A stretch of 64,000 bases of DNA from Brevundimonas abyssalis TAR-001 (GCF_000466985.1 NZ_BATC01000004.1:35407-99406); one strand, 5' to 3'; shown: positions 9,828 through 21,844, numbered from the stretch's first letter. Notes: a model not told the origin generated them from the sequence alone. Made by a program: numbers and translations.

Positions 9828-10223
9828 ATGTTTTCAGCACCGGAGCCGGAGCCACCGGCATCAACGCCGGACGAGGGCGCGAAGCAGGGCCGATGGATCG
9901 CGGGCGGCGCGCTGATCGGCGCGGTGCTGGCGTCGGCCTGCTGCATCGTTCCGCTGGTGCTGGTCATGCTTGGCATTTCAGGGGCGTGGATCGCCAACCT
10001 GACGGCGCTTGAGCCGTACAAACCCTATGTCGCCGCCGTCACCCTGGCCCTGCTCGGCTACGGGTTCTGGCACGTCTATTTCAAGCCGAAGCCGCCCTGC
10101 GAGGACGGGACCTACTGCGCTCGCCCGCAATCGGCGCGGACCACGAAACTGGCCCTTTGGTTCGGGTTGGCCGTCGTCATCATCGCGCTCACCCTCAACT
10201 GGTGGGCTCCCTATTTTTACTGA
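9828..10223 (+). CDS. merT: Mercuric transport protein MerT
   Basis: An inner-membrane Hg(II) importer of 131 residues with three helices. The Hg-binding vicinal pair is C38-C39 (SACCIVPLVLVMLGISGAW) in the first helix, and the second pair C91/C97 (PPCEDGTYCARP) is on the cytoplasmic loop. It is the first gene of the mer operon and hands Hg(II) from MerP to MerA. Confidence 0.95.
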   Translation: MFSAPEPEPPASTPDEGAKQGRWIAGGALIGAVLASACCIVPLVLVMLGISGAWIANLTALEPYKPYVAAVTLALLGYGFWHVYFKPKPPCEDGTYCARPQSARTTKLALWFGLAVVIIALTLNWWAPYFY

Positions 10224-10235
10224 GAGGAAAGACCC

Positions 10236-10565
10236 ATGAAAAAGACATTTCTGATCGGCCTGGCCGTTGTGGCCGTGGCTGGCGTCGGTGCCGCCGTCGC
10301 GTTTGATGGACCGGCACAGAACCGTCCGGCGGCGACCGCCGCTGCCCAGCAGCAGACGACTTTCGCCATTGAGCACATGACCTGCGCCACCTGCCCGATC
10401 ACGGTGCGCAGGGCGATGGAGAGCGTGCCGGGCGTCAACTCGGTCGAAGTGGACTTCGCCGCAAAGACGGCCCGCGCCACCTACGACCCGGCGCGCGCCA
10501 CGGCCGCGCAGATCGCGGCCGCCTCGACCAATGCCGGCTATCCCGCCCGCGTCGTACAAAACTAG
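10236..10565 (+). CDS. merP: Periplasmic mercury-binding protein MerP
   Basis: A protein of 109 residues: signal peptide (about 1-22) and one heavy-metal-associated domain with the ligand motif MTCATCP (C50, C53). It follows merT by 12 bp with a good Shine-Dalgarno (GAGAGGAAAG). It scavenges Hg(II) in the periplasm and passes it to MerT. Confidence 0.95.
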   Translation: MKKTFLIGLAVVAVAGVGAAVAFDGPAQNRPAATAAAQQQTTFAIEHMTCATCPITVRRAMESVPGVNSVEVDFAAKTARATYDPARATAAQIAAASTNAGYPARVVQN

Positions 10566-10718
10566 GCCCCGCAGGCAACAAGACGGCCTTCATCGGCGCC
10601 AGAGCTCCCGCCCCCCCGCATGGGGGTGGGACCAGGCCACCAACGCAATGCATCGCGTGCATCCCGGCCTCGGGCTGCAGCCGGGGAAGGCTGCGCGTCT
10701 TCAGGATCAAACGGCGTT

Positions 10719-10961
10719 ATGGCTGACAAGGCTGACAAGACGGACGGGACCGACAGCCTGCTGCTGCGGATGGGGGTGATCGGCACCGTCATTGTGGCGC
10801 TGTGCTGCTTTGCTCCGGTGCTGGTGGTGCTGCTGGGCGTCGTCGGGCTTTCTGCGCTGACGGGCTGGCTCGATGTTGTGCTGCTGCCCGCGCTGGCCGT
10901 GTTCGCCGCGTTGACGGTCTATGCCGTCTGGCGGCGTCGGCGGCGGATGAAGACCACCTGA
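10719..10961 (+). CDS. merF: MerF-like small mercury transporter
   Basis: A membrane protein of 80 residues with two hydrophobic helices. A vicinal pair C29-C30 (VALCCFAPVLVVLLGVVGLSAL) matches the first Hg site of MerF. The second vicinal cysteine pair of classic MerF is missing; the C-terminus ends WRRRRRMKTT. I chose the ATG at 10719 (MADKADKTDG) because sequence upstream of it is not protein-like. About 150 bp without a gene separates it from merP. Confidence 0.8.
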   Translation: MADKADKTDGTDSLLLRMGVIGTVIVALCCFAPVLVVLLGVVGLSALTGWLDVVLLPALAVFAALTVYAVWRRRRRMKTT

Positions 10962-11026
10962 TCGACGGCCCACCGGACAGCGCCGATCGTCAGAGGCTGC
11001 AGGCCCCCGAAATGGAGAAGACTGAC

Positions 11027-12382
11027 ATGACCGACACATATGACTACGACCTGATCGTGATCGGGGCCGGGACCGGCGGCAACGGCGTCGCCCGGATGAC
11101 GGCGGCGGCGGGGTGGAAAGTCGCCAGCATCGACAGCCTGCCCTACGGCGGCACCTGTGCGCTGCGGGGCTGTGATCCCAAGAAAATGCTGATTGCCGTC
11201 ACCGAAGGCGTGGACTGGGCCCACACCATGGCCGGCAAGGGCCTGGAGGCGCGGCCCTCGGTCAACTGGCCCGAGATGATGGCGTTCAAGCGCACCTTCA
11301 CCGACGCCATGCCGTCGCGCATCGAAGCGGGCTTCCGCAAGGCCGGAATCACCCCGCTGCATGGCGAAGCACGCTTCATCGGGCGCGATACGATCACGCT
11401 AAACGGCGAGACCCTGCGCGCGAAGCATTTCCACATCGCCACCGGCGCACGGCCGATGACGCTGAACATTCCCGGCGAGGACCTGCTGACGACCAGCACG
11501 GAATTTCTGGAGTTGTCCGAGCGCCCCGACAGGATCGTCTTTGTCGGCGGGGGGTTCATCGCCATGGAGTTCGCCCATATCGCCCAACGCGCCGGAGCCA
11601 GCGCCGTCACGGTTCTGGAAATGGCCGGGCGGCCGCTCGGGCCCTTCGACGCCGATCTGGTGGCGATGCTGGTGGAGGCCTCGACCGAACTGGGCATCGA
11701 CGTGCAGACCGAGGCGAAAGTCCTCAAGGTCGAGAAGCAGGGCGACGAATTCGCCGTGTCCTATGAAACGCCGTCCGGCATCCAGGTGCTGACCTGCGAT
11801 CTGGTGGTCCATGCGACCGGTCGCGTGCCCAATATCGACCATCTGAACCTGCCGGCTGCAGGGGTGGACGCCGGGAAGCGCGGAATCAAGGTCGACGCCG
11901 CCATGCGTACCACCAATCCCGCCATTTTCGCCGCCGGGGATTGTGCCGACAGCGGGCTGAACCTGACCCCGGTCTCGGCCTATGAAGGGCGGATCGCGGG
12001 CAAGAACCTTCTGGCCGGGAAGGACGCACGGCTCGTGTCCTATCCGCCGATACCCAGCGTGGTCTTCACCCTGCCGCCGGTCGCGACCGTGGGGCTGTCC
12101 GAGACGGCGGCGACGGAAAAGGGTCTGGAGTTCGATACGCATTTCGAGAAGACCTCCGGCTGGTATTCGTCGATGCGGGTCGGGGCGACCACGAGCGGAT
12201 TCAAGGTGCTGGTGGAACAGAAAACCGGCTTGATCCTCGGCGCGCATCTGATCGGGCCGGGGGCCGAGGAACAGATCAATCTGTTCGCCATGGCCATGGG
12301 CGCGGGGCTCACCGCCAACCAGATCAAGGCCATGATTTTTGCCTACCCCAGCTTCGCCTCGGACATCGGATCGATGGTCTGA
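11027..12382 (+). CDS. FAD/NAD(P)-dependent disulfide oxidoreductase of the mer operon
   Basis: A protein of 451 residues of the glutathione reductase/MerA superfamily. It has the FAD motif IVIGAGTGGNG (10-20), a redox pair C44/C49 in GGTCALRGC, the NAD(P) motif FVGGGFIAMEFA, and the second FAD motif IFAAGDCADS. It lacks the C-terminal Cys pair that passes Hg(II) into MerA, so it is not itself a normal mercuric reductase. A GGAGA sequence 7 bp upstream favours the ATG at 11027 over 11012. It lies between merF and merA and is probably co-induced. Its role could be thiol or glutathione redox support. Confidence 0.85.
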   Translation: MTDTYDYDLIVIGAGTGGNGVARMTAAAGWKVASIDSLPYGGTCALRGCDPKKMLIAVTEGVDWAHTMAGKGLEARPSVNWPEMMAFKRTFTDAMPSRIEAGFRKAGITPLHGEARFIGRDTITLNGETLRAKHFHIATGARPMTLNIPGEDLLTTSTEFLELSERPDRIVFVGGGFIAMEFAHIAQRAGASAVTVLEMAGRPLGPFDADLVAMLVEASTELGIDVQTEAKVLKVEKQGDEFAVSYETPSGIQVLTCDLVVHATGRVPNIDHLNLPAAGVDAGKRGIKVDAAMRTTNPAIFAAGDCADSGLNLTPVSAYEGRIAGKNLLAGKDARLVSYPPIPSVVFTLPPVATVGLSETAATEKGLEFDTHFEKTSGWYSSMRVGATTSGFKVLVEQKTGLILGAHLIGPGAEEQINLFAMAMGAGLTANQIKAMIFAYPSFASDIGSMV

Positions 12383-12449
12383 GGCCACTCACGCGCGCGT
12401 CGGCTGAACCCATGACACTACTGGCCCACCCAACAGAACGGACTGCACG

Positions 12450-13934
12450 ATGAACAAGCCCGCAAAGGACCTCGACTGCTGTTCGGGTACCGCGAAAAAA
12501 TCCGGCCATGCGAGTTTCGACGTCGCCGTCATCGGCGCGGGGTCGGCGGGATTCTCCGCCGCGATCACCGCAGCCGATCTGGGTGCCCGGGTGGCGCTGG
12601 TCGGCCATGGGACGATCGGCGGCACCTGCGTCAATGTCGGCTGCGTCCCGTCCAAGACATTGATCCGGGCCGCTGAAGCGGTTCATGCCGGCCAGGCTTC
12701 CCGTCGGTTTCCCGGCCTGGGGGGCAGCCTCAAGCTGGAAGACTGGGCTGCGCTCGCGGCCTCGAAGGATGAGCTGGTCGCGGGTCTGCGGCAGAAGAAA
12801 TATGTCGACCTGCTGCCGGCCTATCCGGGCGTGACCTATGTCGAAGGCCGGGCGCGCTTTGTCGACGGCAGGTTGCTCGTCGATGATGCACCGATGCCGG
12901 TCGGCAAGATTATTCTGGCGATGGGCGCGCGCGCCGCCGTTCCCGAAATTCCGGGGCTGGATAGCGTCCCGTGGCTCACTAGCACTTCGGCGCTGGCGCT
13001 TGAACGTTTGCCCCGGTCGCTGCTGGTGATCGGCGGTGGGGTAGTCGGTGTTGAACTGGGACAGATGTTCGCCCGGCTTGGCGTGGCCGTCACGATCTGT
13101 TGCCGCAGCCGGCTGTTGCCCGACATGGACCCGGAGTTCAGCGTCGCCCTTAAGACCTATCTGGAGGCGGAGGGTATCAGGGTGTGCACCGGGGTCGGCT
13201 ACCAGCGGATTGTGCACGCGAAGCACGGGATCGAACTCACCTGCGACCGTCCGCCCGGCAAGGGCGCGGCGCGCGACCGGGATGCGGCGGTCGAGGTCAT
13301 CGCCGCAGAGCAGGTGCTGATCGCGACGGGCCGCCAGCCGAACAGTGACGGCATGGGACTGGAGTCACGGGGCGTCGCATTGTCCCGCCATGGCGGGATC
13401 GTCGTCGATGCCCATCTCGAGACCACGGCCCCAGGCGTCTACGCAGCCGGGGACGTCACCGGGCGTGACCAGTTCGTCTATATGGCGGCCTATGCCGCGA
13501 AGCTGGCCGCGCGCAACGCCGTCGGCGGCAATGACCATCGCTACGACAACAGCACCATGCCGGCGGTGGTATTCACCGACCCGCAGGTCGCGAGTGTCGG
13601 CCTTACTGAAACGGCGGCGAGGGCGCGCGGACTGGATATCAAGGTGTCCTTGCTCGCACTCAATCAGGTGCCCCGGGCACTGGCAGCGCGCGACACACGC
13701 GGGCTCATCAAACTGATCGCCGACAAGACGACGGACCGCCTTCTCGGCGGGCAGATCATGGCCCCCGAAGGCGCGGACGCAATTCAGACGATGGTGCTGG
13801 CGATCAAACACGGCATGACGGCCGCCGAGCTGGGGGCGACGATCTTCCCCTATCTGACCACGGTCGAAGGTCTGAAACTCGCCGCACAGACCTTCGACAT
13901 GGATGTAGCAAAGCTCTCCTGCTGTGCGGGGTGA
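12450..13934 (+). CDS. merA: Mercuric reductase MerA
   Basis: Cytoplasmic flavoenzyme of 494 residues that reduces Hg(II) to Hg(0) with NADPH. Features: FAD site VIGAGSAGFSAA (28-39), active-site disulfide C60/C65 (GGTCVNVGCVPSK), NADP site VIGGGVVGVELG, and the C-terminal Hg-transfer pair C491-C492 (LSCCAG). The N-terminal HMA domain (NmerA) is absent, but a short N-terminal tail carries a CC pair at 10-11. It is the last gene of the operon. Confidence 0.96.
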   Translation: MNKPAKDLDCCSGTAKKSGHASFDVAVIGAGSAGFSAAITAADLGARVALVGHGTIGGTCVNVGCVPSKTLIRAAEAVHAGQASRRFPGLGGSLKLEDWAALAASKDELVAGLRQKKYVDLLPAYPGVTYVEGRARFVDGRLLVDDAPMPVGKIILAMGARAAVPEIPGLDSVPWLTSTSALALERLPRSLLVIGGGVVGVELGQMFARLGVAVTICCRSRLLPDMDPEFSVALKTYLEAEGIRVCTGVGYQRIVHAKHGIELTCDRPPGKGAARDRDAAVEVIAAEQVLIATGRQPNSDGMGLESRGVALSRHGGIVVDAHLETTAPGVYAAGDVTGRDQFVYMAAYAAKLAARNAVGGNDHRYDNSTMPAVVFTDPQVASVGLTETAARARGLDIKVSLLALNQVPRALAARDTRGLIKLIADKTTDRLLGGQIMAPEGADAIQTMVLAIKHGMTAAELGATIFPYLTTVEGLKLAAQTFDMDVAKLSCCAG

Positions 13935-14131
13935 AGCGAGCAATTTGGGCCGCTGCCTCACCCCCGAGCATCAGGTGACGGTCGGGTAGTGCATCGCGGC
14001 GGAGAATGTTGTTGTCCGCAATAGAGCGGATTCCCGTGTTTGGCACTCGGAGAGGTCACAGGCATTCGATAGCCCGGAGCCTCGATTGGAATGTCGTCTT
14101 GTTGGCGGGCAGTTGGTGTCCGCTCTTGGCG

Positions 14132-15328
14132 CTAAACAGCCTCCCAACCGGGAAGGCCTTGAAGGATGCGGCCAGCATTTTTCACTGGGTTGATGTGCCC
14201 ATAGTGGTCCTCAATCATCTGCACCGACGTGCCCATCTGCTTCGACAGGAAATAGACGTCGACACCCTCGGTCAGTCGGAAGGTCGCGTAGGTGTGGCGG
14301 AAGCAATAGGTGGATCGGGTCGAGCCTGAGGCGCTGAGAAGCAGGCCTGCTTCTCTAAGCAGCGCCTCGATTTGATCGGCATAGAGCGTGGCTGCGGGAT
14401 CGCCCTTGCCATTGATGAAGACGGCGCCCTCGGGCGCCGTGACTTTTTTCGTCAGGTCGCGAACTCGCTCCAGGTAGTCGGCGACATTGCCGGCGGCGAC
14501 CAGTTGGCGAGCCTTGTCCTTGCCGCGCACGTTGAGAACGACAAGGCGACGTCCGTCCGCATCCGTGCGGATCGCCACATCCCTCCAGCGGAGATTCTTC
14601 GCCTCAGCGGGCCGCATGCCCGTGTTGCACATTATTAGAATGAAGTTGTAGGCGAGCTGCCGATGCCAGCGGTACCGCTCGTTGCGGGCGCGCTTGATCC
14701 AGGCGCGCGCGAAGGTATGGAGCTTGCGGTACTCCTCCGGGGTGAACTCCTCCCGTCGGACCTTCGCCAAGGGTAGCTTGCCCTTGTAGACGTGGTTCTC
14801 GGGCACGAACCGCTTCGATGCCGCGTAGGCGAGCACGGAGCGGAAGATCGACATTTCGTAGCGGATGGTGGCGTCGGACACCGGGCGGCCGCCCCGGCCT
14901 TCACCGTTCTGGCGACGCCAGAGTGGATAGCCGAGGAAGTCATCATGGGAGACGTGGGCGATCTGCTTCGGTCCCACGTATCGGTCGAGTTGCGCTCGGA
15001 TGATGGAGTCCACCACCTCCCACCGGTGGTGGGTGATTTCGCCTGCCTCTGACCGGGCTTTCTGATGCTCGGCATACATCTTGGCGATCTGAGCGAAGGT
15101 GCGATTGAACACCGGCACGTCGTGCTTGACCCGAAAGCGAAGGTCCGCGTCCGCGTCGAAGGCCGCTTCCTTGGCCGAAGTGACATCGGCGGTCCGGAGC
15201 GAGACCGTCTTGTAGCGATCCGAACCGGGCACCTTGATGCGGCAGTACCAATTGCGGTGCTGGACGTCGGCGCGGCGGAAGAGAATGAGGCCAGGTTTCA
15301 GCTCCTGGGGGTCGATCAAAAAGGCCAT
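14132..15328 (-). CDS. Tyrosine-type site-specific integrase
   Basis: A protein of 398 residues. It has an N-terminal arm-binding region, a core-binding SAM-like domain (about 70-185) and a C-terminal catalytic domain with R239 (NTGMRPAEAKNLRW), the RH motif at 344-345 (YCFRHTYATF) and nucleophile Y376 (EDHYGH). It lies at the right edge of the metal-resistance island, and intact chromosomal genes begin about 160 bp beyond its start, so it probably inserted the island or part of it. No tRNA and no obvious att repeat was found beside it. Confidence 0.9.
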   Translation of the reverse strand: MAFLIDPQELKPGLILFRRADVQHRNWYCRIKVPGSDRYKTVSLRTADVTSAKEAAFDADADLRFRVKHDVPVFNRTFAQIAKMYAEHQKARSEAGEITHHRWEVVDSIIRAQLDRYVGPKQIAHVSHDDFLGYPLWRRQNGEGRGGRPVSDATIRYEMSIFRSVLAYAASKRFVPENHVYKGKLPLAKVRREEFTPEEYRKLHTFARAWIKRARNERYRWHRQLAYNFILIMCNTGMRPAEAKNLRWRDVAIRTDADGRRLVVLNVRGKDKARQLVAAGNVADYLERVRDLTKKVTAPEGAVFINGKGDPAATLYADQIEALLREAGLLLSASGSTRSTYCFRHTYATFRLTEGVDVYFLSKQMGTSVQMIEDHYGHINPVKNAGRILQGLPGWEAV

Positions 15329-15460
15329 TGGCTCCGGGCTCCCTGTGCAGGGTCTGTGTCGCCTCAGGGCCTAAGTCCTTGACTCTCCATGGGCTGGATA
15401 GGCTCTGTGCGGGCCTAGAGCGTGGACAAATCTGAAGAGAAACAAACCCGTAACATCACC

Positions 15461-15483
15461 CCCTCTCCCCGTGAGGGAGAGGG
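15461..15483. terminator. Palindromic hairpin at the island/chromosome junction
   Basis: Arms CCCTCTCCC (15461-15469) and GGGAGAGGG (15475-15483) with loop CGTGA. It lies 7 bp past the stop of the ThDP enzyme gene and would end its transcript, although no T-run follows on that strand. Similar CT-rich palindromes are often dispersed as REP-like repeats in Caulobacterales, so it may also be a repeat element. Confidence 0.5.
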
Positions 15484-15489
15484 CAACCC

Positions 15490-17162
15490 CTACCCCTTGC
15501 GCAACCCGCTGATGGTGCGGTTGGGAGCGATGTCCTCGCGTCGGTGATCAGGTGGATCAGGGCGGGCTGGGTCTTCGCCGCCGCGCGGGCCGCCGTCAGG
15601 GCCGAGGGGAAATCCTCGGTCCGTTCACAGCGCACCCCGAACGCGCCGAAGGCCTCGGCATATTTCACGAAGTCCGGGTTCTTCAGGTCGGTGGCGATGA
15701 CCCGGCCCGGATAGTGGCCTTCCTGGTGCATGCGGATGGTGCCGTACGTCCCGTTATCCACCACCACGGTGATGATGTTCAGCCCGTGCTGGACCGCCGT
15801 GGCCAGCTCCTGGGCCAGCATCATGAAGTCGCCGTCGCCGGCGATGCAGATGACCTCGCGGTCCGGATGCACGGCCTTGGCCCCGATGGCGGCGGGAAAG
15901 CCGTAGCCCATGGCCCCCGAGGTGGGCGCCAGCTGGGTGCGGCACGCCTTGTGGCGATAGAAGCGGTGCAGCCAGGCGGCGAAATTGCCCGCCCCGTTGG
16001 TGACCACGGCGTCGGGCGGCACGGCGTCGTTGAGATGCGCCATGCATTCGCTCATGTTCACCGCGCCGGTGACCGGGACCGGGGTGGAGAACGCCTGATA
16101 GTCCCCGTGACCGATCGCGGCCTCGTCATGCCAGGTGCGGCCCGGATCGATCTCTGAAAGCGCCAGGGCGGCAAGGGAATTGTCCGCCGCCGCCGACAGC
16201 AGGGTCGGCCAGACCCGGCCCAGCTCCTCGGGGCCGGGGTGGATATGGATCAGCCGGTCGGCCAGACCCTCGCGCTCGAACAGGGTGTAGCCCTGGGTGG
16301 GGTTTTCGCCCAGCCGGGCGCCGACGGCGATGATCAGGTCCGCGCCTTTCGCCCGGGCGATCAGCTTCGGATTGCAGCCCAGACCCAGGTCGCCCACGTA
16401 GCAGGGGTGGTCGTTTTTCAGAATGTCCTTGCGCCGGAACGACAGACTGACCGGCAGGCCGATGCGCTCGCACCACCCTGCCACCGCGTCCGAGGCCTCC
16501 TGTGTCCAGCCGGACCCGCCCAGCACCAGCAGGGGGCGTTCGGCCTTCGCCAGCGTCTCGCGCACCTGCGCCACAAAGGCGGCGGGCAGGGCCGAGCGCG
16601 CGGGCGTTACGGCGCGGACCGGGGCCGGTCCGCCGTCGTCGTGCAGGATGTTCTCGGGCAGGGCCACGACCACCGGGCCCATGCGGCCCTGAAGGGCGGT
16701 GGCGAAGGCGCGCTCCACGATCTCGACCGTCCGGGCAGGCGTCTCGATCTCGGTGGCCCATTTGGCCAGGCCGCCGAACACCTCGCGGTAGTCCACCTCC
16801 TGAAAGGCGCCACGTCCCCGATCGGTCAGGGCGATCTGGCCCACGAACAGGATCATGGGCGTGGAGTCCTGATGCGCCGTGTGCACGCCGATCGAAGCAT
16901 GGGTGGCGCCCGGCCCGCGGGTGACCATGCAGAGGCCCGGCTTGCCGGTCAGCTTGCCATAGGCCTCGGCCATGTTGGCGGCGCCCGCCTCGTGGCGGCA
17001 GGTGACGACCCGAATCTGGTCCTTCACGTCGGCCAGGGCGTCCAGAACGGCCAGATAGCTTTCGCCCGGCACGCAGAACACGGTGTCGATGCCGTTCACG
17101 ACGAGGGTCTCGACGAGGCGGCGGGCGGCGGTGCCTTGCGGCTGGGAGCGGGTTTGCGTCAT
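15490..17162 (-). pseudogene. Thiamine diphosphate-dependent enzyme (acetolactate synthase-like), 3' frameshift
   Basis: A protein of about 557 residues with the three-domain ThDP fold: N-terminal pyrimidine-binding domain (GIDTVFCVPGESYLAVLDAL, catalytic Glu in CRHEAGAANMAEAYG), a central domain, and a C-terminal pyrophosphate domain with the GDG...N motif (AGDGDFMMLAQELATAVQHGLNIITVVVDN). The last codons are out of frame. One added C near 15545 restores ITDAEDIAPNRTISGLRKG-stop at 15490; as read, the frame runs on to 15456 through the hairpin. I took the ATG at 17162. The exact substrate (pyruvate or another 2-oxo acid) is not certain. Confidence 0.8.
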
Positions 17163-17264
17163 GGCCACGGTGACTAGCAGATCGCGTGCGGCGGCGCCTA
17201 TTGCGCTTGCGGAACCCACGGCGAAGCTGGACATTCCGCTATCGAATTTTCGTGGAGATTTCCC

Positions 17265-17399
17265 ATGCGCAAGATCGCCGTACTCGCCATCGCCGCCCTC
17301 ACCCTGACCGTGTCCGCCTGCAACACCGTGCGCGGCGTGGGCCAGGATCTGGAGGCCGCAGGCCAGGGCGTGCAGTGCACCGTTCAGGGCAGCTGCTGA
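17265..17399 (+). CDS. Entericidin A/B-family small lipoprotein
   Basis: A peptide of 44 residues beginning MRKIAVLAIAALTLTVSACN. It has a lipobox cysteine (C19, in VSAC) followed by the entericidin pattern NTVRGVGQDLEAAGQGVQ and a C-terminal QGSC. The start has GGAG eight bases upstream. Entericidins are small envelope lipoproteins, first described as a toxin/antidote pair; only one copy is seen here. The gene lies between the ThDP enzyme gene (divergent) and truA (convergent). Confidence 0.8.
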   Translation: MRKIAVLAIAALTLTVSACNTVRGVGQDLEAAGQGVQCTVQGSC

Positions 17400-17403
17400 T
17401 CGC

Positions 17404-18156
17404 TCAGTAGCCCACGCCGGTCAGATACAGGCCGCAGGACGGGGCCACGGGGCCGCAGGCGGCGCGGTCACGCGCGTCCAGCGCCGCGCGCACGTCCTCG
17501 AGGGTCCAGCGGCCGGCGCCCACCTCGGCCAAGGTGCCGGTCATGGAGCGCACCTGCCGGTGCAGGAACGACCGGGCCGCGAAGGTCAGGTGAACCTCCT
17601 CGCCGGTGCGGGTGACCCGGGCCACGTCCAGGGTCTTCTCCGGCGACTTCGACTGGCAGTTCACATCGCGGAAGGTGGTGAAGTCGTGGTGGCCCACGAA
17701 GACCTGCGCCGCGGCCTGCATGGCGTCCACGTCCAGCGGCTTCTTCACATGCCACACCCGGCCCTTGTCGAGGGCGGGCGGGGCCGGGCGGTTGAGGATG
17801 CGGTACAGATAGCGCCGCTCGCGCGCCGAGAACCGGGCGTGCCACTCCTCGCCCCGGTCATCCAGCCCGCCGATCTCGCAGGCCAGCACGGACACGGGCG
17901 CCGCGATCATGTGCGCGTTGAGCGCGTTCATCACGGTCCGGGCGGGCCAGTCCCTGTCCAGGTCCGCGTGCACCACCTGACCTGTGGCGTGGACGCCGGT
18001 GTCTGTCCGCCCCGCGGCCTGCAACCGGATGGCCTGGCCGCAGAAGGCCAGAATCGCCGCTTCCACCACCCCCTGCACCGTCGGCAGGTTGTCCTGGGCC
18101 TGATAGCCGTTGAAGACCGAGCCGTCGTACTCCAGCGTCAGACGATAGCGCGGCAT
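17404..18156 (-). CDS. truA: tRNA pseudouridine synthase A
   Basis: An enzyme of 250 residues that makes pseudouridine at positions 38-40 of tRNA anticodon stems. The catalytic Asp lies in RLQAAGRTDTGVHATGQVVH, and the family motif FLHRQVRSMTGTLAEVGAG is near the C-terminus. Its ATG overlaps the fmt stop (ATGA), so the two are co-translated. Confidence 0.97.
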   Translation of the reverse strand: MPRYRLTLEYDGSVFNGYQAQDNLPTVQGVVEAAILAFCGQAIRLQAAGRTDTGVHATGQVVHADLDRDWPARTVMNALNAHMIAAPVSVLACEIGGLDDRGEEWHARFSARERRYLYRILNRPAPPALDKGRVWHVKKPLDVDAMQAAAQVFVGHHDFTTFRDVNCQSKSPEKTLDVARVTRTGEEVHLTFAARSFLHRQVRSMTGTLAEVGAGRWTLEDVRAALDARDRAACGPVAPSCGLYLTGVGY

Positions 18157-19070
18157 CAGCCCAGCACCGTTCCTGACGCGATGGCGTAACCGCGCACAAA
18201 CTCCTCGGTCGCCTGCGCCCCCTTGCCCTCGCGCTGGACCCGCGCCAGGCGCACCGCGCCGGTCCCGCAGGCGATCAGAAGACGGTCGTCCAGCGCGTGT
18301 CCGGCCGGGCCCGAGCCATCCTCTACGCGGGACATCAGCGCCTTGATGCGGGCGCCGTCCGGCCCCTCGAACCAGGCGCCGGGGAAGGGTGAGAGGCCGC
18401 GGATGTGACAGTCGACTTCGGCCGCCGGACGGGACCAGTCGATGCGCGCCTCAGCGGGGGTGATCTTTTTCGCATAGGTGGGCTCGCCCGTCTGTTCCAC
18501 CGGAGTTGCGCCCCCGCGCTCGATGGCCGCCAGAGCGCGGGGCCACAGCCCGGCGCCAACGTGGGCCATGCGGTCCGACAGGGTGGCGGCGGTATCGTCG
18601 TCGCGAATGTCCATAACCTCGGACAGCAGGATCGGGCCCTCGTCCAGACCTTCGGACATGCGCATGATCTGAACGCCGGTCTGGCGGTCGCCGGCCATGA
18701 TGGCGCGCTGGATGGGCGCCGCGCCCCGCCAGCGGGGCAGCAGGCTGCCGTGCAGGTTGAAACAGCCCAGACGCGGCGCCTCCAGCACCCCGGTCTTGAG
18801 GATCTGGCCGTAGGCCACCACCGCCGCCGCATCCAGATCCAGCGAGCGGAAGGTCTCGATGGCGTCGGGCGCCTTCATGCTGTCTGGCGTGAACACCGGC
18901 AGGCCCATGCTCTCGGCGAAGGCGTGGACCGGCGAGGAGGTCAGCTTCTGGCCTCGCCCCCGGGGCCGGGGCGGCTGTGAATAGACGGCCACGATCTCGT
19001 GTCCGGCGGCGATCAGCTCGGCCAGCGACGGCACGGCGAAGTCGGGGGTTCCCATGAAGGCGATGCGCAT
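18156..19070 (-). CDS. fmt: Methionyl-tRNA formyltransferase
   Basis: An enzyme of 304 residues that formylates initiator Met-tRNA. It begins [19 protein letters not shown] (ATG at 19070; longer reading to 19103 is less likely). The catalytic Asn/His/Asp region appears in [21 protein letters not shown] and in [10 protein letters not shown]. Peptide deformylase, usually upstream, is not here; katG follows instead. Confidence 0.97.
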   Translation of the reverse strand: MRIAFMGTPDFAVPSLAELIAAGHEIVAVYSQPPRPRGRGQKLTSSPVHAFAESMGLPVFTPDSMKAPDAIETFRSLDLDAAAVVAYGQILKTGVLEAPRLGCFNLHGSLLPRWRGAAPIQRAIMAGDRQTGVQIMRMSEGLDEGPILLSEVMDIRDDDTAATLSDRMAHVGAGLWPRALAAIERGGATPVEQTGEPTYAKKITPAEARIDWSRPAAEVDCHIRGLSPFPGAWFEGPDGARIKALMSRVEDGSGPAGHALDDRLLIACGTGAVRLARVQREGKGAQATEEFVRGYAIASGTVLG

Positions 19071-19177
19071 GGCGGGGCTTTGCCTCATGCGGACGTCCGC
19101 CACAAGGCGAGGGGCGGCGGCGCTCCACCCTGATCACCGCCGCGCCGGGACGATCCCGACGCGGCGGCGGATCCGGA

Positions 19178-21454
<2,277 letters not shown>

Positions 21455-21565
21455 CTAGGCCAGGCGAGCGCAAAAGGAAAATCGATAAACTTTTTCTCCA
21501 GTGATCAAAAAATCTATGGGGAGGCGCAGACGAGGCCGGCGCGGGAACGGGACCGGGAAAAGAAG

Positions 21566-21573
21566 AATGGCGC
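21566..21573. other. Candidate attL core (AATGGCGC)
   Basis: The 8-bp AATGGCGC recurs at 61524-61531, where it covers the 3' end and CCA of tRNA-Arg. The sequence left of this copy, read on the minus strand, continues TTCTTCTTTTCCCGG, which looks like the T-rich terminator expected after a tRNA gene. This is consistent with the native downstream flank of the tRNA having been moved here by the insertion. Confidence 0.6.
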
Positions 21574-21792
21574 GCCACGCCGGGCGATGATGATAACTAC
21601 GTCTACGCTATAGCCCTCTAAAGCCCCTCTTTCGAGGAAAGCTGATCGGCGGCGGTCTTACGACTGGAGGGTGGCGTCTGGCATAAATTTAGGTGACCTG
21701 GATATGTGCTTACAAACATCCAGGGACGATGCGTCGGGCTACATCTGCTTCGGCAGAAAATCGGTCGAGGTAGTCGAGGGCCGCGTTGCGCC
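21574..21792. other. ICE left-end non-coding stretch
   Basis: No convincing gene lies between the proposed attL core and the small RHH gene. In the excised circular form the first part (21574-21621) would be read in frame as the recombinase C-terminus. The rest probably holds recombinase-binding sequence and the promoter of the restriction-modification operon. Confidence 0.4.
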
Positions 21793-21821
21793 TTGCACCG
21801 ATGTGGTGCAAGGTGGTGCAA
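21793..21821 (+). promoter_or_regulatory. Candidate operator upstream of the RHH/restriction-modification operon
   Basis: A perfect inverted repeat TTGCACC-GATGT-GGTGCAA (21793-21811) is followed three bases later by another half-site GGTGCAA (21815-21821). It lies 24 bp before the RHH gene start. Three half-sites next to a small ribbon-helix-helix gene fit an autoregulatory operator. Confidence 0.5.
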
Positions 21822-21844
21822 AGGCAAATCACTTTAGAGCCGCT

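Noticed and set aside
14059..14074. A 16-bp match to 26883-26898
   Set aside because: One chance match of this length is expected in a 64-kb window, and one copy is inside the herA coding sequence.
21671..21844. Longer form of the RHH protein starting at 21671
   Set aside because: The added residues are not protein-like and cover the inverted repeat that looks like an operator.
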